Origin: Microbulbifer sediminum
GTDB taxonomy: Bacteria > Pseudomonadota > Gammaproteobacteria > Pseudomonadales > Cellvibrionaceae
DNA: 64,000 nucleotides
Assembly (NCBI RefSeq): GCF_021729035.1
Contig: NZ_JAJSAP010000011.1
Coordinates: 1,419-65,418, forward strand
Direction of reading: 5' to 3'
Shown one piece after another: positions 44,500-52,876 of this stretch. The notes beneath the pieces are model-generated. The model had not been told where the DNA came from. It did not search any database and saw nothing but the letters and a program-made list of their open reading frames with translations. The first letter of the stretch is position 1; the number at the start of each line of letters is the position of its first letter. A program made the position numbers and the translations under genes.

Positions 44500-45900
44500 T
44501 CAGATAATGACTTTGTTCTTGAGGGTCTGCGTGGCTTTTTCGAGCGCCTGCAGGACCTTGCCCTTGTCGTAATTGCGGATCTTGTCCAGGTCCAGGTGGA
44601 TGGAGAAACCGGGCGCGTGGTCCTCCAGGTAACTCTGTTGCCCACCCAGGTTCTTGCGCAGGTCGGTGACCTGGTAAACCTTCACCGGGGTGCTGAAACC
44701 TTTCACTGTCACATGGCCCTTGTCCCGGCACATCACCGACTGCTTGATCAGCGCCCAGGTCTCGTGGCTGATCAGGATCTCACCCGGCTGGGCGGCCCCC
44801 TCCAGGCGTGCGGCCAGGTTCACATGGGTGCCCATCACGGTGTATGACTGGTGGTTGGCGGTACCGAAAATTCCCACGGTGCAGTAGCCGGTGTTGATGC
44901 CCATGCGCACCTGCAGCGGCCGGGCGATCCCCTTGTTGTACCACTCCTGCTTCATCTCCCGCACGCGCTTGCGCATCGCCAGGGCCATGGCCACACAGCG
45001 CAGGGCGTCCGACTTGGGGCCCTTGCTCTCGTCATCGCCGAACACCACCATCACCGCATCGCCGATAAACTTGTCGATGGTGCCGCCATACTGGCCTGCA
45101 ATACGCGCCATTTCCGACAGGTAGCTGTTGAGCAACTGGGTGAGGGTATCGGCCTCGAGCTCCTCGGTGAGCTGGCTGAAGTCTTTGATATCGGAGAAAA
45201 ACACGGTAAGCAGCTTGCGCTCGGTGACCAGCTCCTCTTCCTTGCCGGTAGTCACAGCGCGCCAGAGGCGCTGGGGTAGGTACTTGGACAGCTTATAGGT
45301 GCGCATCTTGGCCAGGTGCTGGTCGGCGGTCAGTGAGCGATTGGCGCGCTTGAGCTGATCAATCTGGGCGTGGGTATAGAATGCGTAGGCGCAGAAATAG
45401 GTAAAGACGCCAATGAGGCTGGCGACACTGATGTTCAGGTCGGCATTGATCACCAGTGCCGGGCGATGCAGGAGGTAGCCCACCGCTACACCCAGCAACA
45501 GGCCGGTATTGTGCTCGAACCAGCGACGCCCGCCACCCTGGGTCAGCGAGTTGAACTGCACCATGGTGACAAAGAGCAGGGTGGGGAGCAGGCTGAAATC
45601 GGCCAGGGCGATGGCCATGCCGATCAGGGTGGTGTCACAGAAGGAAAGGCAGCGCCCGACAAAATCCGCATTTTCCGGGCCGGTTCGCCGGCTAATCTGG
45701 AAAGCGACCCCGGTGTACAGCAGCAATACCACTGCCATACCCGTTACCAGCATCTTGTCCGGTGTCCAGGGCGAGGACCAGTCAATGGCATTGAACAGCG
45801 TGCCGGCCGCAGCAAAGCAAATCAGCGTACGGAAATAGAGCGGGTACAGGGACTCCAGATTCCTACCGGCAACGGTCTCTGACTGATCCAGCATCGACAT
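44500..45900 (-). CDS. Membrane-bound class III adenylate/guanylate cyclase
   Basis: A 466-residue protein with about six N-terminal helices (residues 20-190). A short linker and a class III nucleotide cyclase domain follow (about 230-420). Metal aspartates are in TVFFSDIKDFSQL and IGDAVMVVFGDDES. The transition-state region MGTHVNLAARLEG is intact, so activity is expected. Start at 45900 (MSMLDQ) is preferred. Transcripts from upstream would cross a hairpin at 45930-45965. Confidence 0.88.
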   Translation of the reverse strand: MSMLDQSETVAGRNLESLYPLYFRTLICFAAAGTLFNAIDWSSPWTPDKMLVTGMAVVLLLYTGVAFQISRRTGPENADFVGRCLSFCDTTLIGMAIALADFSLLPTLLFVTMVQFNSLTQGGGRRWFEHNTGLLLGVAVGYLLHRPALVINADLNISVASLIGVFTYFCAYAFYTHAQIDQLKRANRSLTADQHLAKMRTYKLSKYLPQRLWRAVTTGKEEELVTERKLLTVFFSDIKDFSQLTEELEADTLTQLLNSYLSEMARIAGQYGGTIDKFIGDAVMVVFGDDESKGPKSDALRCVAMALAMRKRVREMKQEWYNKGIARPLQVRMGINTGYCTVGIFGTANHQSYTVMGTHVNLAARLEGAAQPGEILISHETWALIKQSVMCRDKGHVTVKGFSTPVKVYQVTDLRKNLGGQQSYLEDHAPGFSIHLDLDKIRNYDKGKVLQALEKATQTLKNKVII

Positions 45901-45929
45901 TGTGATTTTCTTTATGCCCTTGAACGAAA

Positions 45930-45965
45930 AATAGCCAGCGTTGTGGCTGGCGTCTTTTTTTATTA
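45930..45965. terminator. Bidirectional hairpin in the cyclase leader
   Basis: GCCAGC-GTTGTG-GCTGGC is flanked by a T-rich run on both strands (TATTTTT reading minus, TCTTTTTTTATT reading plus). Reading minus it lies 30-65 nt before the cyclase start. It could attenuate that gene, or block plus-strand transcription reaching the nitroreductase gene. Confidence 0.55.
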
Positions 45966-46165
45966 TCCGACCTTTATTTGACGCCACACCTGTCCCCCAA
46001 GGACAGGAGTGCAGTGTACTCCGGAACAGTGAATAATGCGAAACCTTGTTGCCGCATTCTGGCTGACAGGTATGGCAGTTTAGAATAAAGAGTTCGTCCG
46101 GCTAATTCGTTAGAATGGCGCCAGATTATTAACGACACCAATACTTCTTTAAGCAGGAGAGAACC

Positions 46166-46729
46166 ATGGATGCGCTGTACGCCCTCCACCACCGGGTATC
46201 CGTAGGTAAGTTAACCGAGCCCGCGCCCCCGGTAGAGCAGCGCGAGCGTATTTTCCGGGCGGCCCTGCGCGCGGCCGACCACGGCTGCCTGCGCCCCTGG
46301 CGCTTCCTCCAGGTCGAGGGGGCGGCGCGGGAGAGGCTGGGGCAGGTTTTCCTGCAGGCCATGGAAGAGGCCGAGGGCCCACTCTCTGCGTCCAAACGGG
46401 AGAAGACCGTGGCCATGCCCCTGCGCGCACCCCTGATAGTGGTGGCTATCACCACCCTCCAGGACCATCCCAAGGTGCCGCATATCGAGCAACGCCAGTC
46501 CACCGCCGGCGCAGTCCAGGCCATGATCACCGCCGCCTTCGCCGAGGGGGTGGGCGCGTACTGGCGCACCGGCCCGCTGGCCCGGGACCCACTGGTCGCG
46601 CGCAAGCTGGGCCTGGCCGGCAACGAGCGCATCGAGGGCTTTATCTACCTGGGCACTCCCGGCAAGCCCCCCCGCGAGGCCCCGGAGCAGGCGGTAGGGG
46701 ACTACTTCGGCCAGTGGATCGGTGACTGA
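46166..46729 (+). CDS. Nitroreductase family protein, YdjA-like
   Basis: A 187-residue FMN-dependent oxidoreductase of the smallest nitroreductase type. The FMN-contacting N-terminus is ALHHRVSVGKLTEPAPP and RAADHGCLRPWRF. GAVQAMITAAFAEGVGAYWRTG and a late IEGFIYLGTPGKPP follow the YdjA pattern. CAGGAGAGAACC precedes the ATG. Substrate unknown. Confidence 0.88.
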   Translation: MDALYALHHRVSVGKLTEPAPPVEQRERIFRAALRAADHGCLRPWRFLQVEGAARERLGQVFLQAMEEAEGPLSASKREKTVAMPLRAPLIVVAITTLQDHPKVPHIEQRQSTAGAVQAMITAAFAEGVGAYWRTGPLARDPLVARKLGLAGNERIEGFIYLGTPGKPPREAPEQAVGDYFGQWIGD

Positions 46730-46782
46730 GTGCCAAAATCGGGGCTGGAGGGCGGAATTTTCACTCTTTTTGCCCCCAAGGC

Positions 46783-46811
46783 TTGCTTCCCGGCCTGCGT
46801 TTATGTAAAGT
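46783..46811 (+). promoter_or_regulatory. Possible promoter of tRNA-Ser
   Basis: TTGCTT (46783-46788) and TAAAGT (46806-46811) are 17 bp apart with a GC-rich GTGCGCGC discriminator. This would give a leader of about 120 nt before the tRNA. Confidence 0.4.
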
Positions 46812-46940
46812 GCGCGCTCGCTGGACGGGACGTATGTTCCTGATTAGCAAGACAATTTCCCCAATTGAAGGCCCGAGGGCAGGGGAGATTGATGCAGGCG
46901 TGCAGAGGCAGCAAGAGCCCGAAACGCGACAATCAGATTT

Positions 46941-47028
46941 GGTGAGGTGTCCGAGTGGCTGAAGGAGCACGCCTGGAAAGTGTGTATACCGAAAGGTATC
47001 GAGGGTTCGAATCCCTCCCTCACCGCCA
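46941..47028 (+). tRNA. tRNA-Ser (anticodon GGA)
   Basis: An 88-nt type II tRNA with a long variable arm, encoded CCA and acceptor stem GGTGAGG/CCTCACC. The anticodon loop around TGGAAA gives GGA. It is nearly the same as E. coli serW/serX. A terminator follows after 2 nt. Confidence 0.97.
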
Positions 47029-47030
47029 TT

Positions 47031-47068
47031 AAACAAAAAAGCCCGGCAAACGCCGGGCTTTTTTGTTT
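47031..47068 (+). terminator. Terminator of tRNA-Ser
   Basis: GCCCGGC-AAAC-GCCGGGC with A6 before and T6 after, and a further AAAC/GTTT extension. A second, near-identical copy is found at 47380-47405. Confidence 0.92.
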
Positions 47069-47230
47069 AACCGCGTTGCGGGCGGGTGAGAACCCTCGTG
47101 GTTCGACCAACTCGCGCAAGCGAGTTGGGACCGAGGCGCTTGCGCCGAGCCCGCAGGGTCAAAACACGCTCAGCGTGTTTTGAGTCCATCCCTCCCGGCG
47201 CCTCACTTCTATCTCGATCTGTGCGTATGC
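47069..47230 (+). repeat. tRNA-linked structured repeat, unit C
   Basis: It starts with TTAACCGCG directly after the tRNA-Ser terminator T tract. The order of elements is the same as behind tRNA-Arg: GGGCGG, a GAACCnnnnGGTTCGA stem, CAACTCGC/GCGAGTTG, GACCGAG, GAGCCCGCAGGG, then AAAACACGC/GCGTGTTTT and GAGTCCATCC. Stem bases differ from units A and B in paired fashion. No coding potential. Confidence 0.75.
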
Positions 47231-47235
47231 CGCCG

Positions 47236-47410
47236 CTTTTGTTTAACCGCGGCGAGGGGGATTTGGATGAAAACCCCCGTTCGAGCCGGAGGCAGCGAAG
47301 CTGCCGGAGACCAGCGAGCGCAGCGAAGCTAATCCCGCCTGGAGCCCTTCTCGCGAACAGTTCGTTGAGGCTCTGAGTGAAGCCCGGCAAACGCCGGGCT
47401 TTTTCATCCA
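47236..47410 (+). repeat. tRNA-linked structured repeat, unit D
   Basis: It starts with the same CTTTTGTTTAACCGCG junction as unit C and keeps only part of the pattern: CGTTCGAGCCGG, a GGCAGC-GAA-GCTGCC stem, GACCAGCGAGCG. It ends in a second copy of the tRNA-Ser terminator stem (GCCCGGCAAACGCCGGGC plus T5, 47382-47405). This looks like an older or diverged tandem copy. Confidence 0.6.
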
Positions 47411-47451
47411 TCCAACAGGCAGCCTCTCCACCGCCTGCTGCTTACATAGGA

Positions 47452-50400
47452 TTAGTCGACAGCCTCAATCCCCTCACGGGGACTCCCCGTAAAGTAAGAC
47501 CTCACCCGCTTCTTGACCCGGCCGGCACTCGTGCTGATATCCACCCCAATCCCGTACAGCGCCGGCACCAGCAGCAGCGTCACAAAGAACGCCACGAAGA
47601 CCCCGAACGCCAGCGCCACCACGATCGGCTGCAGGAATGCGGCCTGGATGCTGCGTTCCATCATCATCGGCATCAGGCCGACGATGGTGGTGACGGTGGT
47701 CAGCAGGATGGGGCGGAAGCGGGCCACGCCAGCTTCCACGATGGCTTTCAGGGGATGCATGCCCTGGTCGCGCAGCCGGTTGCTGTGGTCCATCAGCACC
47801 AGGTTGTCGTTGACCACCACACCCGCGGCAGCAGCGATACCGAAGTAGCTGAAGATGGCCATGGTCATGCCGGTAACGGCGTGCCCGAAGATGGCGCCGA
47901 CAAAGGCAAAGGGAATGGCCACCAGGATCAGGATCGGCTGGGAGTAGCTGCGGAAGGCCACTGCCAGCAGGCTGTACATGGCGAAGAAGGCCATGGTGTA
48001 CAGGCCCAGTACTTCCTGGATAAAGCGCTTCTCGCCCTCGGCCTGGCCCACGGCACCGCGGATGATTCCCGGGTAGCGCTTTTCCCAGTCGGGGAAGAAG
48101 TTCTCGTTCAGGTCCTTCATGATCTCGCCGCGCACGTCGTCCTTCAGGTCCGCCATCACGCGCGCGGCGCGGTTGCCGTTCCAGCGCTGGATGCGCTTGA
48201 TGCCCGGTGCGTATTCCAGTTCTGCCACCGCCAGCAGGGGCACTTCTCGGCCATCGGCGGTGCGCACGCGGAAGTCCTTGAGGCTCTCTATGGAGCGGCG
48301 GGATTCCAGCGGGTAGCGCACCATTACCTTCACGTCCTGGCCGGCGCGGGGCAGGCGTTGTACTTCCTCACCGAAGTAGGCCTGGCGTACCTGGCGGTTG
48401 ACGTCTGCCAGGGTCAGGCCCAGCTTGGCAGCGCCGGGCTGCAGGTCGATGCGGATCTCCTCCGATGCGCCCTCCAGGTTGTTGCGCACATCGTAGAGGC
48501 TTTCATAGCTGCGCAGCTGGTCTTCCAGTTCGGCCGTGGCCGCGCGCAGCACCTCCAGGTCCGGGTGGCGGATGGAAAGCTCGAAGCCGGGCCCGTTGTT
48601 ACCCATGGAATACTGTACCGAGACTTCCTTGGCATCCGGGATATCCCCCAGCAGTTCCCGCAGGCGCAGCGCCGCATCCTTGGCGGACATCTCGCGCACT
48701 TCCGGCGGTGCCAGCTTGACGATGGCCAGTACGCTGTCCCGGCGGGAGCGGGTATACCAGTTCTCGATCAGCACGCCCTGGCCGTCGGTGCGCTGGTTGA
48801 CCTCCTCCACGAGGCGCTTTTCTGCGTCCTGCAGCTGGGCCAGCACTTCGAGTGCGCGGCTATAGGGCGCGCCCTCGGGCATCACAACGTTGACAATGAC
48901 TTCGTCGGACTCGATCTCGGGCATAAAGCTCTTCTTCACCCAGCCACTGCCGAACATGCCGAAGCCAATCATCAGCACCGCGATAAAAATGCTCAGGGTG
49001 AGGTAGCGCCGGTCCACCGCCCACTGGCCGATACGGCGGTAGTGGTTTTGTGCAAAGTAAACGATGCAGTCGGCAATACCTTTCTGCAGGCGCCCGAAGC
49101 GGCCCAGCTCGGTGCGCGGTTTCAGCTTGCGCAGGTGCGCCGGCAGGATAAAGAGGGACTCGATCAGGGAGAACAGCAGCGCCAGGATGACCACCCAGGT
49201 GATATGGCGCGTGAACTCACTGGTCGAACCGCTGATAAACAGCCATGGCAGGAATGCGAGCATGGTAGTGACCACGGCAAAGACCACCGGCTTGGCCACC
49301 AGTTGTGTGCCCAGTACCGATGCCTTGATCCCGGCATCGGGCTGCCGGTAGTCAACATTGTGGGACTGGGTGTGGATGCTCTCGCCCACCACGATGGCAT
49401 CGTCGACGACGATGCCCAGTACCAGCAGGAAGGCGAAGGTGGACAGCATATTCAGCGAGACACCGACACTGGGAAGCAGTACAAAGGCGCCGGCGTAGGC
49501 GATGGCGATACCGATGGCTACCCAGAAGGCCACTTTGGGGCGCAGGCTGAAGAACAGTACCAGTAATACCAGTATCAGACCCAGGAAGGCGGATGAGCCG
49601 ATGGTATACAGGCGGCCCTTGAAGTCCTCGGCATTATCGGTCCAGAGCGTGAGCTTGGCACCGGCCGGCAGTGTTTCTTTGCGATCGGCAATCCACTGGC
49701 GAATGGACTGGGATGCGGTAGTGATATCCATGGTCTCGGTGCTCATCACCTGCAGCAGCACCGCCGGCTCGCCGTTCAGGGTGGCAAGGATTTCGTTGTC
49801 CTCGAAACCGTCCACCACGGTGGCCACGTCACCCACGCGAATGGTGCCGCCGTCCGCCGTCTGGCGCACGATAATATTGGCAAACTCCTGTTCGGTGTCG
49901 GCCTGGTTACGTACCTTCAGCTGGTAGGCGCCTACCTCGGTGCGCACGGTGCCGGCGGACTGGTTGATGGAGCTGGCACGGATGGCATCGGCCACTTCCT
50001 GGAAAGTAATGCCGTAGCGGCGCAGGTCCAGTTCACTGACCTCGATGGAGACTTCCTCCATGCGGGTGCCGAACAGCTCCACCACGGAAATTGCAGGCAG
50101 GGTAGCGGCCTCGCGCCGCAGTTGCTCCGCCAGTCGTTTCAGTTCACGCTCGCCCAGGTCACCGTGTACCGCCACACGGATATATTCCTGGCGATTCACC
50201 CACTGGTGGACCTGCGGCGGTTCTATGTCCCGGGGAAAGGACGAGATGCTGTCCACGCGGATCTTCACGTCGTTCATAAACCGGCTGAAGTCCACTGAGG
50301 TCTCTGCGAGGATGTAGACTTCACCGAAGCCCTCGGACGAGGTTGAGCGGACCCACTCGATATTATCGAGGTCGCTGACCGCCTCCTCGATCCGGGCGAC

Positions 50401-50592
50401 GATCTGCTCTTCCACTTCCTCGGGGGCGGCGCCGGGCCAGGCGACGCGAATTTCCAGGCCCGGGAAGCGCACCTGCGGGTCCATCTCCCGTTCCATCAGG
50501 CCGAAGCCGATAATGCCGGCGACGAAGATACCCACCATGGCCAGGTTGGCGGCGACACTGTTGCGGGCCCACCATTCAATCAATTTGTTCAT
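47452..50592 (-). CDS. RND-family efflux transporter permease
   Basis: A 1046-residue inner-membrane proton-driven pump of the hydrophobe/amphiphile efflux type. It has the usual 12-helix plan with two large periplasmic loops. Recognisable parts are MNKLIEWWARNSVAANLAM and the TM4 Asp pair in VLGIVVDDAIVVGESI. A second-half GIAAAAGVVVNDNLVLMDH follows. Its adaptor gene lies 12 nt upstream in the same operon. No outer-membrane partner is next to it; the OMF at 59.8 kb belongs to another operon. Substrate unknown. Confidence 0.93.
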   Translation of the reverse strand: MNKLIEWWARNSVAANLAMVGIFVAGIIGFGLMEREMDPQVRFPGLEIRVAWPGAAPEEVEEQIVARIEEAVSDLDNIEWVRSTSSEGFGEVYILAETSVDFSRFMNDVKIRVDSISSFPRDIEPPQVHQWVNRQEYIRVAVHGDLGERELKRLAEQLRREAATLPAISVVELFGTRMEEVSIEVSELDLRRYGITFQEVADAIRASSINQSAGTVRTEVGAYQLKVRNQADTEQEFANIIVRQTADGGTIRVGDVATVVDGFEDNEILATLNGEPAVLLQVMSTETMDITTASQSIRQWIADRKETLPAGAKLTLWTDNAEDFKGRLYTIGSSAFLGLILVLLVLFFSLRPKVAFWVAIGIAIAYAGAFVLLPSVGVSLNMLSTFAFLLVLGIVVDDAIVVGESIHTQSHNVDYRQPDAGIKASVLGTQLVAKPVVFAVVTTMLAFLPWLFISGSTSEFTRHITWVVILALLFSLIESLFILPAHLRKLKPRTELGRFGRLQKGIADCIVYFAQNHYRRIGQWAVDRRYLTLSIFIAVLMIGFGMFGSGWVKKSFMPEIESDEVIVNVVMPEGAPYSRALEVLAQLQDAEKRLVEEVNQRTDGQGVLIENWYTRSRRDSVLAIVKLAPPEVREMSAKDAALRLRELLGDIPDAKEVSVQYSMGNNGPGFELSIRHPDLEVLRAATAELEDQLRSYESLYDVRNNLEGASEEIRIDLQPGAAKLGLTLADVNRQVRQAYFGEEVQRLPRAGQDVKVMVRYPLESRRSIESLKDFRVRTADGREVPLLAVAELEYAPGIKRIQRWNGNRAARVMADLKDDVRGEIMKDLNENFFPDWEKRYPGIIRGAVGQAEGEKRFIQEVLGLYTMAFFAMYSLLAVAFRSYSQPILILVAIPFAFVGAIFGHAVTGMTMAIFSYFGIAAAAGVVVNDNLVLMDHSNRLRDQGMHPLKAIVEAGVARFRPILLTTVTTIVGLMPMMMERSIQAAFLQPIVVALAFGVFVAFFVTLLLVPALYGIGVDISTSAGRVKKRVRSYFTGSPREGIEAVD

Positions 50593-50604
50593 GCGCGCAC
50601 TCCG

Positions 50605-51780
50605 TTACTTGCGGGCCAACTGGGTAATGGGCTGTACGGCCATGCCGTCCACCACATTGGCGACGGTGGAGGTCACCACCCGCTCGCCATCAGCGACGCC
50701 AGAGGCGACCACGACCCGGCTTTCAGAAGTGGACAGGACTTCCACCGTGCGGATATCCAGGCGATCCTCTTCGTCGATCACGTAGACTTTGTCGGCATTG
50801 CGCAGGGCCTCCCGGGGGAGCACCGTGGCGCGGCGCTCCTGCACGCTCTCTGTCTCGGCAGTGACAAACAGCCCGACAGCGAGCGGGACGCCGTCACTGG
50901 CGCCCGCCCCATAGGGATCTTTCACTTCGGCCACGGCATAGATCAGACGTGTCTGCTGGTCCACCGCAGCCTGGGTGCGGACGATGTGTCCCTGCCACTG
51001 GCGCTGTTGCCGGCCCACCTGGGCTGACAGGGTTACCTGCGGGCCCGGGTTGTCGTTGCTGGCGACAAAGCCCATGGGCAGCTCCAGTTCCTGTAGTTGT
51101 GCATCGGTGAGTGGCAGGCGCACCTCAACGCGGTCGGTGGCAAATACCCGGCCCAGGGGCATGCTGGCAGTGACATACTGGCCCACGCCGATATCGCGGC
51201 TGATCACCCGGCCACGGAAGGGCAGCTTGATGCGCGTGCGTGCCAGGTTCAGTTTCGCATCGGTGAGCTCTGCCCTGGCGGAACGTAACCTGGCCTCGGC
51301 TTCCGCTACCTGGGGCTGGTTAACCTGCAGTGGGGTGGGCTTTTTGTTGGGATTGATGGATTCCCATTGCTTGCGCTTGATGTCGGCAGCGGCTTTCGCC
51401 TGCATCAGCAGGACCTCGGCCTGTCTTACGCCGGTTTCGGCACGGGCCACCGCCAGGCGATAGTCGGCATCATCAAGCTGGATCAGGGTCTCGCCGGACT
51501 CAAAGCCGGCGCCCTCGGCAAAGTTTTCCGAGATGGCAATAATGCGGCCGGAAACCTGTGGTGTCAGGTCGATCTCAGTGTGCGCCCGCACTTCCCCCTG
51601 GGTGCTCACCGCGAGGTGTACCGATTCCTCCCGGGCCTCGCTGAACAGCAGCGATACCGGGCGCTGCTCTTCCTCTTTCTTTTCCGGTGCCGGCTTGGCG
51701 GCGGACATGAATTGTACTACCCCGAACCCCAGCGCCAGCACCATTACTGGTGCGGCAGCTTTCAAAACTTTCTTCTTCAT
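50605..51780 (-). CDS. RND efflux periplasmic adaptor protein
   Basis: A membrane-fusion protein of 391 residues. It has an N-terminal anchor or signal (VLKAAAPVMVLALGFGVVQF), a barrel-sandwich half with TQGEVRAHTEIDLTPQVSGRI and an alpha-hairpin (about 110-190). The second half-motif is KLPFRGRVISRDIGVGQYV. It ends in beta-barrel and membrane-proximal domains. ATG at 51780 (MKKKVLK) or at 51789 (MRQM) may be used. It leads the adaptor-permease operon. Confidence 0.9.
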   Translation of the reverse strand: MKKKVLKAAAPVMVLALGFGVVQFMSAAKPAPEKKEEEQRPVSLLFSEAREESVHLAVSTQGEVRAHTEIDLTPQVSGRIIAISENFAEGAGFESGETLIQLDDADYRLAVARAETGVRQAEVLLMQAKAAADIKRKQWESINPNKKPTPLQVNQPQVAEAEARLRSARAELTDAKLNLARTRIKLPFRGRVISRDIGVGQYVTASMPLGRVFATDRVEVRLPLTDAQLQELELPMGFVASNDNPGPQVTLSAQVGRQQRQWQGHIVRTQAAVDQQTRLIYAVAEVKDPYGAGASDGVPLAVGLFVTAETESVQERRATVLPREALRNADKVYVIDEEDRLDIRTVEVLSTSESRVVVASGVADGERVVTSTVANVVDGMAVQPITQLARK

Positions 51781-52216
51781 TTGTCTCATCTCGCCAGATT
51801 CGCCGAAATCCTTGCCGGCGTCAGTTGGTGTGAGTTGGTATGGACCGTGTGCGATAAGATCACGAAACCCCAAGAGCGGCTACAGGTGCGAAGCCGGGTT
51901 GAGCCGGTCGAGCGATGAATTCCTGTTGCCAACGATTCTATTGACGGGATGGGGGAGTAGTTTGGATGCAGCCGGTTACAGATTTTATTGATCGACCGGA
52001 AAAGAGGCGCAGCAGTATGTTTAATTTAGCGCCAGAAGGGCCGGTGCAATAGCCAGTGCCCGGCCCCCGGAAGCCGATGGTTCACCATGTTGGCATGGGG
52101 TGCCAAGTGCAGGCGCGCGGATACCGGGAGCGACTGGCGTGGCGCCGGACTGCCGGTCAGTCCTGTCGGCACCGCGGTGCTTGACCTGCTGGGGCTACCT
52201 GCCGAAAATACTGGAT
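51781..52216. other. Divergent regulatory region between RND operon and umuDC
   Basis: About 435 nt without a gene. The right end holds the umuDC promoter and LexA box. The left end must hold the RND promoter, for which no clear consensus or TetR-type operator was found, and no adjacent regulator gene exists. Confidence 0.45.
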
Positions 52217-52228
52217 ATGTGCACAGTA
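52181..52228 (+). promoter_or_regulatory. SOS promoter: -35/-10 and LexA box of umuDC
   Basis: TTGACC (52181-52186), 17-bp spacer, GAAAAT (52204-52209). A consensus LexA box TACTG-N10-CAGTA follows at 52209-52228, overlapping the -10 end, the expected start of transcription and the ATG at 52217. LexA bound here would block initiation. Confidence 0.85.
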
Positions 52229-52876
52229 TTTTCTAACCCTGTCCCGTTATTGCCAGTCGCCGTGTCCGCCGGCTTCCCGTCACCGGCGGCAGCCTATGCC
52301 GCCCGGCCTCTGGTGCTGGATGACTGGCTGTGGCCCAGCCGCGCCAGTTGCCAGCTGGTTCCCCTGGGCGGGCATGGCCGGGTGCACCTTGTGCTGGACC
52401 GGTCCCTGCAGCCGGTGGCGGGCGACCGGGTATGGGTCGGCGCCGATGCGGAGCCGCTGCAGTGGCCGCCGGCAGGCGCGGAAACAGGGGAGGGGACGGG
52501 GGTCGTGATCGCGGCCACCATCGCCCTTTACCGGCGGCGGCCCGATCCCGGCCCCGCGCCCGGCAGTATCCACGACTGGCTGATCCGGCGGCCCCACGCC
52601 AGTTACCTGGTGCGGGCCGAGGGGCATTCCATGACCGGCTTTGGTATTCACCACGGCAGCCTGCTGGTGGTGGATCGCAGCTGCGAGTTGCACGATGGTG
52701 ACATTGTCATCGCCGGGTCCGAAGAGGGCTTCCTGGTCAAGCAATACCGGGGCAACCCGCCCCGGCTGTTGGCGGGCCACGGGGACTACCCGGATATTGT
52801 CCTGGCGCGCTCGCCGCAGTTCGACCTGGACGGGGTGGTGATTGCCAGCCTCACCCGGCACAGGGGGAAACCGTGA
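52217..52876 (+). CDS. umuD: UmuD-like S24 peptidase with an inserted second S24-like module
   Basis: A self-cleaving subunit of DNA polymerase V, 219 residues against about 140 for ordinary UmuD. The cleavage region is AVSAGFPSPAAAY with Ala18-Gly19. The catalytic Ser138 (AEGHSM) and Lys175 (FLVKQYR) are in the C-terminal module (about 117-219). Residues 32-109 are extra and resemble that module: DWL, AS, DRSnnnnnGD and GVVIA recur in order, but the Ser/Met loop is missing and Trp83 replaces the Lys. No ribosome site precedes the ATG, which lies at the predicted transcription start. It overlaps umuC by 4 nt. Confidence 0.88.
   Translation: MCTVFSNPVPLLPVAVSAGFPSPAAAYAARPLVLDDWLWPSRASCQLVPLGGHGRVHLVLDRSLQPVAGDRVWVGADAEPLQWPPAGAETGEGTGVVIAATIALYRRRPDPGPAPGSIHDWLIRRPHASYLVRAEGHSMTGFGIHHGSLLVVDRSCELHDGDIVIAGSEEGFLVKQYRGNPPRLLAGHGDYPDIVLARSPQFDLDGVVIASLTRHRGKP

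Noticed and set aside
46730-46940. Additional gene between the nitroreductase and tRNA-Ser
   Set aside because: Only short frames without start context; the sequence is better read as the tRNA promoter and leader.
47244-47411. Small proteins read from the tRNA-Ser flanking repeats
   Set aside because: Frames consist of repeat and terminator sequence with no ribosome site, and stem-preserving changes alter the residues freely.
47377-49566. 729-codon plus-strand frame opposite the RND permease
   Set aside because: His/Gln-rich shadow of a membrane protein gene. The minus-strand RND reading is unambiguous.
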